In this document: positions 42,797-51,823 of the stretch, piece after piece
How the letters are laid out: every line of letters starts with the position of its first letter
Numbering within the stretch: position 1 is the stretch's first letter
The notes under the pieces: generated by a model
The model's database searches: none
The model's input: only the letters and a program-made list of their open reading frames with translations
Told to the model about the DNA's origin: nothing
Program-made: the position numbers and the translations under genes
Assembly: GCA_027068415.1 (NCBI GenBank)
Contig: JAMOTD010000009.1
Location: 248,001 to 312,000 of the forward strand
DNA length: 64,000 nt
Direction: 5' to 3'
DNA from: Desulfurobacteriaceae bacterium
GTDB lineage: Bacteria; Aquificota; Aquificia; Desulfurobacteriales; Desulfurobacteriaceae

Positions 42797-43459
42797 TTAC
42801 TTGAAAATCTCGTCCTTATCGGGCACTTTTGCCCAGTCTTCAAGGAACCTCTCTATTCCTATGTCCGTTAACGGATGTTTTGCCAGCTGTCTTATAACCT
42901 TGAACGGAATCGTTGCAATGTCTGCCCCAATCAGTGCGGCCTGAAGGACGTGCTGGGGGTGTCTTATGCTTGCAACAATTATCTCGGTATCAAACATGTA
43001 GTTATCGTAAATCTGGACAATCTGCTCAATAAGCTCCATTCCGTTGTGGCCGATGTCGTCAAGCCTTCCCACGAAGGGAGAGACGTAAGTTGCTCCCGCC
43101 TTTGCCGCCAACATTGCCTGAAGGGGAGAGAAAACGAGGGTTACGTTTGTCTTGATTCCCTCCTCTGAGAGGATTTTAACCGCCTTTAGGCCTTCCGTTG
43201 TCATGGGTATCTTTATTACTACGTTTTCGCCGAGCTTTGAAAGGATTCTCGCCTCGTCAACCATTCCCTGAGTGTCAAGGCTTACCACTTCAAGGCTTAC
43301 GGGGCCCGGAACCAGCTCAACTATCTCCTTCGCAACTTCCATAAAGGGCCTTCCCGTCTTTGAAATCAGGGTCGGGTTCGTTGTAACTCCGTCAACCATT
43401 CCCATCTCAAGGGCTTCTTTAATCTCGTTGACGTCGGCAGTATCAATGAAGAACTTCAC
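42797..43459 (-). CDS. tal: Transaldolase / fructose-6-phosphate aldolase (TalC-type)
   Basis: 220 aa, the short TAL subfamily. [27 protein letters not shown], the Schiff-base Lys in [15 protein letters not shown] and [35 protein letters not shown] are diagnostic. Acts in the non-oxidative pentose phosphate pathway or as an F6P aldolase. GTG start with AAAGGAGG, overlapping the DUF457 gene's end by 17 nt. Confidence 0.95.
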   Translation of the reverse strand: MKFFIDTADVNEIKEALEMGMVDGVTTNPTLISKTGRPFMEVAKEIVELVPGPVSLEVVSLDTQGMVDEARILSKLGENVVIKIPMTTEGLKAVKILSEEGIKTNVTLVFSPLQAMLAAKAGATYVSPFVGRLDDIGHNGMELIEQIVQIYDNYMFDTEIIVASIRHPQHVLQAALIGADIATIPFKVIRQLAKHPLTDIGIERFLEDWAKVPDKDEIFK

Positions 43460-43955
43460 CTGAAACCTCCTTTACCGTTTTTGTTATCTTTTCTCCCAGT
43501 AGAGAGTCTATTTTAAGGCTACCGCTCTTTATTTGAATTATCAGTATAGTTACAAGTGCAAGTATAACAAAAACCTCGCCCAGTTTTCCCGTTTTAAAGA
43601 GTTTCAGAGAAAGCCTCGGGTAGTATCCCGTTTTGTAGGGTATGCCAAGGGGAGTTAAGGCGTCAAGTAGAAGGTGTGAAGCGTAGCCGGAGGTAAAGGA
43701 GAGGAGGTAAATGCCCAGCTGGTAGTTTATAAAGTCCTTAACCGCTATAGAGATTAAAAGCAGGATGGGAACGATTAAGATGTGATGGGTTATTCCCCTG
43801 TGGCTGTTAAAGAGGGTTCTGTTCTGCCTGAACTTAGGGAGACCCTTCTTAAGGTCAACGTCGGGAATGAGAGCTCCCACGACAGCCGGCAGAACCGGTA
43901 GCTTTAGGGCAGAGGCAAGAACAATTGCTCCGATTACGTGGGTTCCTGCAGTCAT
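43443..43955 (-). CDS. DUF457/YdjM-type membrane metal-dependent hydrolase
   Basis: 170 aa. Four or so spans with the family's metal-binding pattern: [37 protein letters not shown] and [17 protein letters not shown]. The His/Asp residues fit a membrane metalloenzyme; E. coli YdjM belongs here and is LexA-regulated. Substrate unknown. ATG overlaps the upstream MBL stop (ATGA). Confidence 0.85.
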   Translation of the reverse strand: MTAGTHVIGAIVLASALKLPVLPAVVGALIPDVDLKKGLPKFRQNRTLFNSHRGITHHILIVPILLLISIAVKDFINYQLGIYLLSFTSGYASHLLLDALTPLGIPYKTGYYPRLSLKLFKTGKLGEVFVILALVTILIIQIKSGSLKIDSLLGEKITKTVKEVSGEVLH

Positions 43956-44599
43956 CTAAAAAGCCCCGAAATGAAGGGGTTTTCCTGGAGCTCCCTCTTT
44001 AGGGTTGTCGTCTCACCGTGTCCGGTTATGAGGGTTGCTTCGTGGTTAACCTCGTTTAAAACCTTGAATATTGACTGCTTCAGCTTCGCGTAGTCGCTAT
44101 TTGGAAAGTCGTACCTTCCTATGCTTCCCTTAAAAATCAGGTCTCCTACAACCGCCAGCTTCCCCTCTGGGCAGTAGAGGACTATGCTTCCGGGGGAGTG
44201 GCCGGGAGTGTGGAGAATTTTAAAAACTTTCTCTCCGAGTCTCAGCTCGTCCCCCTCGTCAACCGTCTCGTCGGGCTGGGGGGAGTACTCGGCCCCCGCC
44301 ATCTGGCCTATTTCGCTCTCTGTCCAGAAGTTGAGGTCTTCTGCCGCCTGCGGGTGCATTACAAGTTTTGCCTCGGGGAAGAGGAGCTTTGCCCAGGAGT
44401 TTGCGGCCGTATGGTCAGGGTGCTCGTGGGTGTTTACTATGTACTTTACTTTGAGTCCCTTCCTCTCGGCAATCTCCTTTGCCTCCTCAACCGTTCTCCT
44501 GTCTGCCGGGTCAACCAGCATTGCCTCTTTACTCTCCTCGTCCCAAATCAGGGCAGTGTTAACCAGAAAACTTCCGCCGGGAATTATTACCGCCTTCAT
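43952..44599 (-). CDS. Glyoxalase II-like MBL-fold hydrolase
   Basis: 215 aa from the ATG at 44599, which overlaps the NYN stop (TGATG). Motifs: NTHEHPDHTAANSWAK (THxHxDH variant with E), ILHTPGHSPGSIVLY, AVVGDLIFKGSIGRYDFP and ITGHGETTTLKREL. Resembles YcbL/hydroxyacylglutathione hydrolase-type thioesterases. The first metal-motif residue pattern is THEHPDH as in YcbL. Physiological substrate uncertain. Confidence 0.9.
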   Translation of the reverse strand: MKAVIIPGGSFLVNTALIWDEESKEAMLVDPADRRTVEEAKEIAERKGLKVKYIVNTHEHPDHTAANSWAKLLFPEAKLVMHPQAAEDLNFWTESEIGQMAGAEYSPQPDETVDEGDELRLGEKVFKILHTPGHSPGSIVLYCPEGKLAVVGDLIFKGSIGRYDFPNSDYAKLKQSIFKVLNEVNHEATLITGHGETTTLKRELQENPFISGLFR

Positions 44600-45144
44600 C
44601 ACTCCTCTCCCAGGATTATGAAGTCTGCAATCTCCTCAAGGTCTATGTACTCGTTCGCAGACTGGATTAGCTCCTTTGCCGTTATACTCTTAAACGAGAT
44701 TACCTCTACTTTTATACCTTTTGCCTTTAAAAAGTTTATCAGGTCAACGAAGTCTCCGTCGCCGCTCATTAAGACCACAACGTCAACCTTGCCGTTTTCG
44801 GCCATTGCAATTGCGTCTATTGCAATTCCCATGTCCCAGTCGGCCTTGTACTCAACTCTATCCCAGTTATAGAATTTTTTGGGCTCTTTAAGTTTTACTT
44901 CGTATCCGATGCTCCTTAAAACGTGGATGAAGCCGTCTTGATTTACCCTCTCAAGGTCAACGAGGTAAGCTATAGCCCTATAAAGCTGCCTGCCTCTTAC
45001 GGCTACCTTAAGGAGTTTCTTAAAATCAACCCTCTTACTGAGGGAGTTTCTTGCACCGTAGTAGATGTTTTGCATGTCAACAAAAACAGCTACTTGTAGG
45101 TTTTGTAGTTTTCTATCTCTTTCAATTAGCTCTTGTATTTTCAA
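44599..45144 (-). CDS. LabA-like NYN-domain putative RNase
   Basis: 181 aa from a TTG at 45144; AGGGAGG sits exactly 5 nt before it, better than the GTG at 45168. The NYN/PIN-like acidic residues are present: VAVFVDMQNIYYGAR, ADWDMGIAIDAI and VVLMSGDGDFVDLINFLKAKGIKVEV. LabA/DUF88 proteins are putative metal-dependent ribonucleases. It overlaps the upstream CDF gene by 23 nt and the next gene by 1 nt, so it is tightly co-translated. Confidence 0.88.
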   Translation of the reverse strand: MKIQELIERDRKLQNLQVAVFVDMQNIYYGARNSLSKRVDFKKLLKVAVRGRQLYRAIAYLVDLERVNQDGFIHVLRSIGYEVKLKEPKKFYNWDRVEYKADWDMGIAIDAIAMAENGKVDVVVLMSGDGDFVDLINFLKAKGIKVEVISFKSITAKELIQSANEYIDLEEIADFIILGEE

Positions 45145-46387
45145 CTGAACCTCCCTGAGCAATGTCACAGGTGTAAAAGCTCCAGACTGCTAAAGGCGGC
45201 TCACAGTAAGGGTTTTTGGAAAGCTCCCCTATGAATCTATTTAACTCCTCTTCTGTTATCAGTTTCATTCCTATGTTGTAGGCCGAAAGGGCGTAAATTA
45301 CCCCTTTCCCGAGGGGAAGGTTGTTAACCGCTATACAGTCAACCCCTTCCTTTGCGAGGAACTCAACAAGCTCAATGCACTTTCCGAACTTCAGGTTAAC
45401 GGCCGGGTTTTTTATTCTCTTAACCTCTTTTAGCTTCCCGCTCTCATTCTTCAAGATTAAAATCTCCGGGCACTCGGCAAACCTTCCGCAGACCTTGTCT
45501 CCGTCAACGGGAACCGCAAAGAGCCTCTCCTTCTTCTCAACGGGCTCAAAGTGGATAATGATTTTCTCTATGAAGGGGTGCTCCCTCTTTACCTTGGCCT
45601 CAACCTCGTGGACTATGTTGTGGGCCTTCTCAAGGTCGTTTGTAAGAACCGAGACCTCGGCCTCAATAAACTTGTAGCTTCCCGAGCTCCTGCCGGTTAT
45701 GCTCTTAACCTCTGAAACGAGGGGGTGGGAGAGGATTGTCTCCTTTATGTCGTCAAGGGTTTCCTTGTCAATTGAGGCGTCAAGTAGGACTTTTAAGGCC
45801 TCAACCATAATCTCGTAGCCTGCATGGAAGACGAGGAGGACGATTACCACTACGGCAACCTTTTCAACAACCGGGAAGCCGAAGTAGTTTCCGAGAATTC
45901 CCGCTAAAACGACGATTGACGAGAGCATGTCGGTCTTTACGTGCTCCGAGTCGGCTATGAGGCTTGGGGAGTTGAGCTCCTCTCCCTTCTTTCTCTCGTA
46001 CCTTGAAAAGAGGTAAGTAATTAAAATCGTCAGGATTACCGCTCCGAGTGCTACGGGAAGGTTCTTTACCCTTATTACCTTTTCAGAAAAGAGGGTCTCT
46101 TTGACTATCTCGTAGCCTGCAAAGAAGATTGCAAAGGCGCTTACAAGTGAGATTATGTTCTCAACCTTGTAAAGACCGTAGGGAAAACCCTTTACCTTCA
46201 TATTGGATATGACTATCCCTGCGTAGACCGACAGTGAGGCTGCAAGGTCTGCAAGGGAGTGAATTCCGTCTGCCAAGAGGGCCGCCGAGCCCGATAGGGC
46301 TCCTGCTACGATTTTTAAAACAGAGAGGAATAGGTTAACGAGTATTGAGCAGAGAGCTATTCTCTTTTTCTCCTTTACGATTTCCAT
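45122..46387 (-). CDS. CDF metal transporter fused to a DiNase (NifX/NafY-like) domain
   Basis: 421 aa. Residues 1-200 are a cation-diffusion-facilitator core with six spans; the metal-site motifs are LLADGIHSLADLAAS (HxxxD) and IADSEHVKTDMLSS. The CDF cytoplasmic domain runs to about 290 (HPLVSEVKSITGR...). From about 295 the chain continues with LFAVPVDGDKVCGRFAECPEILI...GKCIELVEFLAKEGVDCIAVNNLPLGKGVIYALSAYNIG, which matches the dinitrogenase iron-molybdenum cofactor (DiNase) fold, a metal or cluster-binding domain. The fusion implies efflux coupled to a cytosolic metal-binding sensor. Metal not predictable. The upstream HerA gene ends 3 nt before. Confidence 0.88.
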   Translation of the reverse strand: MEIVKEKKRIALCSILVNLFLSVLKIVAGALSGSAALLADGIHSLADLAASLSVYAGIVISNMKVKGFPYGLYKVENIISLVSAFAIFFAGYEIVKETLFSEKVIRVKNLPVALGAVILTILITYLFSRYERKKGEELNSPSLIADSEHVKTDMLSSIVVLAGILGNYFGFPVVEKVAVVVIVLLVFHAGYEIMVEALKVLLDASIDKETLDDIKETILSHPLVSEVKSITGRSSGSYKFIEAEVSVLTNDLEKAHNIVHEVEAKVKREHPFIEKIIIHFEPVEKKERLFAVPVDGDKVCGRFAECPEILILKNESGKLKEVKRIKNPAVNLKFGKCIELVEFLAKEGVDCIAVNNLPLGKGVIYALSAYNIGMKLITEEELNRFIGELSKNPYCEPPLAVWSFYTCDIAQGGSVENTRAN

Positions 46388-46390
46388 CTC

Positions 46391-47908
46391 CTAAAACCCT
46401 AAGTAGTCGTCAAGCTCTTTCATCGTTTTCTCTTTATCCTTTTTGAAGCTCTGCCACTCCCTAACGGCGCTTATGTCGTTTCCGCTCCTCTTTGCCCGGG
46501 CGAGTTTAACCTTAACCAGCGCCGGAACCGGTATCATCGTTCCCATTACAAGGGCTTCCCCTACGTTGAGAGATGGAAGCTGCTCAACCAAATCGGAGCT
46601 CAGCGACTCTGAAGCCTGCTGAACGTGTCTCTGGTCTCCCGGCTCAACGAGTCTGAGGATTATCATGTTGTTGGCCTGAGAGAGGGCGTTTGAATCAAGG
46701 GCTTTAGGCCTCTGGGTTACTAAGCACAGTCCGAGGCCGAACTTCCTTCCTTCCCTTGCAATCCTTGAAATCCAGTACCTTGACTTTGTGTTTATCGTTG
46801 AGGAGGCTAAAATGTGGGCCTCCTCAAGGACTGTAAGGAGGGGGAAGGGCAGACCTCCCTCCCTCTCCCTCACGAACTTTTTCCTTGCCTCAAGGACGTT
46901 CCTCAGGACGTGGCTCACCACTATATCGGCAATCCTCTCGTCAACGTGGGAGAGGTCAATTACGTTTAGCCTCCCGAACTCAATCTGCTCAACGATTGTT
47001 GACTGGTGAAGGTCAAAGAGCTCTGCGTAGAGCTCCTGCATATCCTCAACCTTGTTTATCACACCCGTTATTGACTTCCTGTCCTCCTTGTACTCGGGGA
47101 AGGCCTCGGGGTCTGTCCAGCTCCTGAGCATTCCCAAAAGCACTCCCCAGAACTCGTCGGCCTCGTAATCTCCCCTCCTATAACCCTCTACGGCCTCCTT
47201 AAAGGCCTTTCTGAGGTACCTATCCTGTATGTAGGCGCTGTCGTCAACGTTAGCAAAGAGCCTGAACTCGTGGTAGCTGAGCTTTAAAGGGTTGAGTGTA
47301 AGGTTTATGCTGTTTACCGCGGGCTTTCCGTTAACCTGAAGGTCAAAGTTTACGTACTCCCCGTGCATGTCAAAGACGAGTACGGTTCCATTTTTTCTTA
47401 GGAGCTCCTCTAAGATTACCGAAACCGTATTTGACTTACCGCCACCCGTTACGGCCAGGACTGCAAGGTGCCTTGAGACGATGCTGTCTACGTCAATAAA
47501 GACGTCAATGTCGGGGCGGGTTAAGAGGTGTCCCAGGTGGATTTTCGTCCCGTCGTCTCTTCCGAATACCTTTTTTAACGTTTCAGCTGAAGCCGGGTAG
47601 ATGTAGGTTCCCGGCTCTGGAGGAACCCTCGGGATTTCCATCCTCCTGTCGGGGTTTCCTAAGAGTGAGAGCTTGCCCCTAAAGAAAGATGAGCTCCCGG
47701 TCAACCTCTTTAACTTCTCGGCCTCGTCCGGCTCAAGGTCTTCTGCGAAAGTCCTGTTAACCCTTTTAATCTCCCTTACAAAGGCGAGAACCCTCCCGTT
47801 CTCGTGCTCTATCTCAACGTAATCTCCCAGCTGAACCCTCTTTGAGCTTACGAACTCAACTTCCCTCGTTGTCGGCTCTCCTATACATATTCCTAAGGGC
47901 TTTTCCAT
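46391..47908 (-). CDS. HerA-like/DUF87 ATPase
   Basis: 505 aa. N-terminal HAS-barrel-like beta region (about residues 1-110), Walker A AVTGGGKSNTVSVI, FDMHGEYVNF, Walker B LLTVLEEAHILA and sensor/arginine region VTQRPKALDSNALSQANNMIILRL. This is the FtsK-HerA superfamily of hexameric DNA translocases or ATPases. Archaeal HerA works with NurA in end resection; no NurA is adjacent here. AGGGAGGAGCG precedes the ATG and it heads a seven-gene minus-strand run (HerA, CDF, NYN, MBL, DUF457, tal, GGDEF-like). Confidence 0.9.
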   Translation of the reverse strand: MEKPLGICIGEPTTREVEFVSSKRVQLGDYVEIEHENGRVLAFVREIKRVNRTFAEDLEPDEAEKLKRLTGSSSFFRGKLSLLGNPDRRMEIPRVPPEPGTYIYPASAETLKKVFGRDDGTKIHLGHLLTRPDIDVFIDVDSIVSRHLAVLAVTGGGKSNTVSVILEELLRKNGTVLVFDMHGEYVNFDLQVNGKPAVNSINLTLNPLKLSYHEFRLFANVDDSAYIQDRYLRKAFKEAVEGYRRGDYEADEFWGVLLGMLRSWTDPEAFPEYKEDRKSITGVINKVEDMQELYAELFDLHQSTIVEQIEFGRLNVIDLSHVDERIADIVVSHVLRNVLEARKKFVREREGGLPFPLLTVLEEAHILASSTINTKSRYWISRIAREGRKFGLGLCLVTQRPKALDSNALSQANNMIILRLVEPGDQRHVQQASESLSSDLVEQLPSLNVGEALVMGTMIPVPALVKVKLARAKRSGNDISAVREWQSFKKDKEKTMKELDDYLGF

Positions 47909-47974
47909 CGCTCCTCCCTGTGTAGAGGTGGTTTAAATTATAGAAAGTCGCCAAAAAGAGCAAAGGAGGAGACC

Positions 47975-48289
47975 ATGTCGGTTTTAGTGGAGTTTGCTAT
48001 GTTCCCCACCGATAAAGGAGAGAGCGTCAGCCCCTACGTGGCAAGGATTATTAAGATGATTGACGAGAGCGGAGTTCCCTACAAGCTTACTCCTATGGGA
48101 ACGGTCTTTGAGACCGAGACGATGCCCGAGGCCTTGAAAATCATAGAGAAGGCCTACTCCCTTTTGGAACCCGACTGCAACAGGGTTTACTCTGTGGTCA
48201 AGTTTGACATCAGGAAGGGTAAGAGCGGAAGGCTCGTTCAGAAGATTAAGTCGGTTGAGGAGAAGATAGGGAAAGAGGTTAGCAAGTAG
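47975..48289 (+). CDS. MTH1187/YkoF-family thiamine-binding protein
   Basis: 104 aa. MSVLVEFAMFPTDKGESVSPYVARIIKMIDESGVPYKLTPMGTVFETE matches the MTH1187 family (DUF77), ferredoxin-like proteins reported to bind thiamine. Soluble, with a basic C-terminus. Ends 24 nt before rnpB; its stop lies in the rnpB promoter region. AAAGGAGGAGACC precedes the ATG. Confidence 0.9.
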   Translation: MSVLVEFAMFPTDKGESVSPYVARIIKMIDESGVPYKLTPMGTVFETETMPEALKIIEKAYSLLEPDCNRVYSVVKFDIRKGKSGRLVQKIKSVEEKIGKEVSK

Positions 48290-48307
48290 GCCGGTAAGGA
48301 CTATATT
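48279..48307 (+). promoter_or_regulatory. Probable rnpB promoter
   Basis: TTAGCA (48279-48284), a 17-nt spacer and TATATT (48302-48307), about 6 nt before the rnpB P1 helix. The -10 matches the TATATT at both tRNA-Leu genes. Confidence 0.45.
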
Positions 48308-48313
48308 ATCTGG

Positions 48314-48640
48314 TGCGGAGCAGGACGAGGGGTCGCTGGCCTTCTGAAAGGCCAGAGGAAAGTCCGGGCTCCACAGGGCAGGGAGCCGGCGTTGAGCCGG
48401 GCAGGGGCAACCCTGCGGAAGGGCCACAGAGAACAGACCGCCACCTATAAGGTGGTAAGGGTGAAACGGTGGTGTAAGAGACCACCGCTTCAGCCCGCAA
48501 GGGCTGGAGGCACGGCAACCCCCTCCCGGAGCAAGGCTAAATAGGCCGGCGCTTGAGGGTGGCCCGCCCGATGCCGGCGGGTAAGCCGCACAGATAAATG
48601 ACCCCGCAAAAACAGAACCCGGCTTACGGCCTGCTCCGCA
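48314..48640 (+). ncRNA. rnpB: RNase P RNA (bacterial type A-like)
   Basis: The 5' TGCGGAGCAGG (48314-48324) pairs with 3' CCTGCTCCGCA (48630-48640) as helix P1. The universally conserved GAGGAAAGTCCGGGCTCC follows at about 48355, with GGGGCAACCC, CCACAGAGAACAGACCGCC and GGTAAGGGTGAAACGGTGGTGTAAGAG in order, and the late CAGAACCCGGCTTA pairing region before P1. This is the complete catalytic RNA that makes tRNA 5' ends with the RnpA protein. It converges on yjbQ, whose stop lies 3 nt away, so transcription must end inside that gene. Confidence 0.95.
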
Positions 48641-48642
48641 GA

Positions 48643-49044
48643 CTACCCCTCAATTACCTTTACGAAGACCCTCCTCGTTCTGGGGCCGTCAAACTCGCAG
48701 AAGTAAATCCCCTGCCAGGTTCCCAGGAGCAACTTTCCGTTCTGAACTATTACAGTCTGGCTGCAGCCTATGAGGCTTGACTTTATGTGGGCGGCCGAGT
48801 TTCCTTCGGCGTGCTCGTAGAAGGGCTCCCTCCAGGGAATCAGTTTCTCAAGGGAGTTTATTATGTCCTTCCTTACGGTAGGGTCGGCGTTCTCGTTAAT
48901 CGTAATTCCGGCCGTTGTGTGGGGAGCGTAGATTACGCAGACTCCGCTCTTTACCCCCGACTGAAGGACTATTGATTCAACTTGTCTGGTGATGTCAATA
49001 AACTGGTTTCTGCCGGTTGTTTTAAGGGTGATTTCGTAGACCAA
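48643..49044 (-). CDS. yjbQ: YjbQ/UPF0047-family protein
   Basis: 133 aa. ITRQVESIVLQSGVKSGVCVIYAPHTTAGITINENADPTVRKDII and the GNSAAHIKSSLIGCSQTV motif are the signature of the YjbQ family. Some members show weak thiamine-phosphate-synthase activity. Ends 3 nt from rnpB on the opposite strand. Confidence 0.92.
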   Translation of the reverse strand: MVYEITLKTTGRNQFIDITRQVESIVLQSGVKSGVCVIYAPHTTAGITINENADPTVRKDIINSLEKLIPWREPFYEHAEGNSAAHIKSSLIGCSQTVIVQNGKLLLGTWQGIYFCEFDGPRTRRVFVKVIEG

Positions 49045-49081
49045 TGCCTCCTCCTTCTTCTTTGTAAGTATTAACCTGACT

Positions 49082-49951
49082 CTATTTTACCCTCTTTCGG
49101 AGCTCCCTGCCGAAGCGGTAGTTGTCAATCAGCCTCGTACTGCCTACGAAAACTGCAAGGGCTATCGTATCCCCTTCCTTAACTTCTTTTACCGGCTTTA
49201 GTGTTTCAGAGTCAACGATTTCTACGTAGTCTATCTTCTTAACCTTGGGGTAGGAGAGGATTAGCTTCTCAACCTCTTCCTTTATCTTCTCTGCACTCCT
49301 CTCCCCCTTCTCAAAGAGCTCCTTTGCCAGCTTTAAGCCCCTGTAGAGGGCCACCGCACTCTCCCTCTCCTCTGGAGATAGGTAAGTATTCCTTGAGGAG
49401 AGCGCCAGCCCGTCCTTTTCCCTTACTATTGGGCACCCGACGATTTTTACCGGTATGTTCAGGTCTTTTACGAGCCTTTTTATAACCTGAAGTTGCTGAA
49501 AGTCCTTCTCGCCGAAGTAGGCCCTTTCCGGCTGGACAATGTTGAGGAGCTTTGTAACTACCGTTGCCACTCCCCTGAAGTGCCTCGGCCTCTTTGCTCC
49601 GCAGAGCCCCTCTGTCAGTCCCAAGACCTCAACGAACGTTGAGTAGCCCTTGGGGTACATCTCCTCCGCCTTAGGGTGGAAGAGGTAGTCAACCCCCTCT
49701 CTCCTCAGGAGCTCTGCGTCTCTCTCTAAGTCCCTCGGGTACTTCTCAAAGTCCTCGTTGGGACCGAACTGAGTGGGGTTAACGAAGATGCTTACCACAA
49801 CAGCGTCGTTCTCGCTCCTTGCCCTTCTGACCAGTGAGAGGTGCCCCTCGTGGAGGTATCCCATAGTCGGAACAAAGCCCACCTCTTTCCCTACCCTTTT
49901 TAGGGCAAGGGAGATTGCCTGCATCTCTTTTACACTCTTAACTATCCTCAT
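49082..49951 (-). CDS. panC: Pantothenate synthetase
   Basis: 289 aa. The HIGH-like [58 protein letters not shown] and [13 protein letters not shown] motifs are canonical. Condenses pantoate and beta-alanine with ATP. Its start overlaps the yihY-type gene by 14 nt. panB and panD are not seen in the window. Confidence 0.96.
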   Translation of the reverse strand: MRIVKSVKEMQAISLALKRVGKEVGFVPTMGYLHEGHLSLVRRARSENDAVVVSIFVNPTQFGPNEDFEKYPRDLERDAELLRREGVDYLFHPKAEEMYPKGYSTFVEVLGLTEGLCGAKRPRHFRGVATVVTKLLNIVQPERAYFGEKDFQQLQVIKRLVKDLNIPVKIVGCPIVREKDGLALSSRNTYLSPEERESAVALYRGLKLAKELFEKGERSAEKIKEEVEKLILSYPKVKKIDYVEIVDSETLKPVKEVKEGDTIALAVFVGSTRLIDNYRFGRELRKRVK

Positions 49952-50756
49952 CCGTTAGCTCCCCCTCGTAAATCAGTTTTCCCTTAACCATTCCTACTCC
50001 GAGAAGGATAACCGTTGCCGAGTAGTAAATCCAGAGTAAGAAGATTATGAGTGCCGCAAAGGAGCCGTATAAAATACTTACCTTTGAGACGTTGAGGATG
50101 AACCAGACGAAGGCCCTCTCAAAGAGGGCAAGAATTATAAAGACCGTTGTTGCAACTTTAAGAATGAAGGGGAGCTCCACGCCGACCGGGAGCAGGAAGT
50201 AGTAAACCGAGACGAGAACTACGAAGAGTAGCAGGGGAACTAAGAGTGAGGAGAGGAATGAGAGCTCGGGAAACTGGGGCAGGAGAAGTGCCAAAATGTA
50301 CTGGGCGGCGTAGAAGACGAACATCAAAACCCACAAGAGGAAGATGAAGAGGACGATTACAATGTGCCTGTAGATGAAGCCAGCGGGGTTTTCAATTCTC
50401 AAAATCTCGGAGAAGGAGCGCTCAAGGGAGAGGAAGACGCCCCGGGAGAACCAGAGCATTACCAGGGCTGCAGTTCCGCTGATTAGCCCGGAGCTGTTTA
50501 TGACTTGCTCTATCTGGAGGAAAATGGGTTTTAGGGGAGAATCAAGGAACTCCTTGGGTATCAGGCTTTTAAAGTCAACGTGGAAAATCACCATTCCTAA
50601 GAAAAACAGGAAGATAAAGAGGGGGATTATTGACATTAAGGTATAGTAGGCTATTGAGGCGGCAAAGAACTGGTAGTCGCTCTCAAAGGTATCGCACAGG
50701 GCGTAGAGGAGGTAGTTTGTAAAGCGCCCCTTTTTTAAAAAGCGCCTGCAAATCAT
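49938..50756 (-). CDS. YihY/BrkB-family membrane protein
   Basis: 272 aa with six spans. [57 protein letters not shown] and [28 protein letters not shown] are the YihY/UPF0761 signatures. Despite an old label of ribonuclease BN, members are integral membrane proteins of uncertain role. Start overlaps proB stop (AAAATGA). Confidence 0.9.
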   Translation of the reverse strand: MICRRFLKKGRFTNYLLYALCDTFESDYQFFAASIAYYTLMSIIPLFIFLFFLGMVIFHVDFKSLIPKEFLDSPLKPIFLQIEQVINSSGLISGTAALVMLWFSRGVFLSLERSFSEILRIENPAGFIYRHIVIVLFIFLLWVLMFVFYAAQYILALLLPQFPELSFLSSLLVPLLLFVVLVSVYYFLLPVGVELPFILKVATTVFIILALFERAFVWFILNVSKVSILYGSFAALIIFLLWIYYSATVILLGVGMVKGKLIYEGELTDEDS

Positions 50757-51823
50757 TTTTGCTCCATTTCTTTTAAAAGAACGAAGTCGTCCCTATGGAT
50801 ACAGAGCTTGCTCCTCTCAAGCTCCTCTTTTGAACACCTGACAATTCCCTTCCCTATCAGCTCCCCGTTGAGGCCGTAAACCTCAACGGCGTCTCCCTTC
50901 TTAAACTCCCCTTCGGTCCTTTTAACCCCTTTAGACAGAAGGCTTTTCCCGTTTTTAACGAGGGCCTCTTCAGCCCCCTCGTCTATAAAGAGCTTTCCGA
51001 CGGGTTTCATCAAATAGAGGATTCTGTATCCCTTGGCCTTCAGCTTCTTGCTGGGCATTACGAGGGTTCCCAACCTCTCCCCTTTTAAAATCCTCTCAAT
51101 TACCCTCTCCTCCCTTCCGCCGGCAATGATTACGGGAATTCCCTTTTTGGCTGCCTTTGCCGCCGCCTCAATCTTGGTCGCCATTCCGCCGGTTCCGTAA
51201 GTGCTCTGGGTTGAGAAGTCGCACTTCTCAAGGGCTTCCTTTATGTCCTCAATGACGGGAATGAGGCGGGCGTCGGGATACCTTTCCGGGTTTTTATCAA
51301 AGACTCCGGGGCTTGTTGTGAGGATTATTAAGAGGTCTGCGTCAACAAGAACCGAGACGTGTGCCGAGAGGTTGTCGTTATCCCCTATCCTGATTTCCTC
51401 TGTGCTGAGCGTATCGTTTTCGTTGACTATCGGGATTACTCCCAGCTTGAAGAGGGCGCCGAAGGTGTTTTTTGCGTTGTGGAACCTTTCTTTTGAGCGC
51501 AGGTCTTCGGCTGTCAGGAGAACCTGTCCCGTCTCTACTCCGAATTTCTGAAAGGCCTTTCTATACTCGGCCATAAGGTAGGGCTGGCCTACCGCCGAGA
51601 GTGCCTGCTTTTCGGCCAGGGAAAAGGGCTTCCTCTTTAGCTTCAGGGCCTTTATGCCCGCCAAAACCGCCCCGGAGCTCACCAGAACTACCTCTATCCC
51701 CTTCTCCCTTACCTCCGCTATCTGGGAGCAGAGGGACTCTATAAACTCCCTGTTTAGCCCCTCACGGCCCGCAAGGAGCTGGGAGCCTACCTTAACCACT
51801 ATTCTCTTTGCCTTTCTCAGCAT
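50753..51823 (-). CDS. proB: Glutamate 5-kinase
   Basis: 356 aa from the ATG at 51823 (GAAAGG 4-5 nt upstream). Amino-acid-kinase domain: [49 protein letters not shown] and [18 protein letters not shown], then a C-terminal PUA domain (about residues 275-350, [17 protein letters not shown]...). First step of proline synthesis; proC is at 17.7 kb. Start overlaps obg's end by 32 nt. proA is not in the window. Confidence 0.95.
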   Translation of the reverse strand: MLRKAKRIVVKVGSQLLAGREGLNREFIESLCSQIAEVREKGIEVVLVSSGAVLAGIKALKLKRKPFSLAEKQALSAVGQPYLMAEYRKAFQKFGVETGQVLLTAEDLRSKERFHNAKNTFGALFKLGVIPIVNENDTLSTEEIRIGDNDNLSAHVSVLVDADLLIILTTSPGVFDKNPERYPDARLIPVIEDIKEALEKCDFSTQSTYGTGGMATKIEAAAKAAKKGIPVIIAGGREERVIERILKGERLGTLVMPSKKLKAKGYRILYLMKPVGKLFIDEGAEEALVKNGKSLLSKGVKRTEGEFKKGDAVEVYGLNGELIGKGIVRCSKEELERSKLCIHRDDFVLLKEMEQK

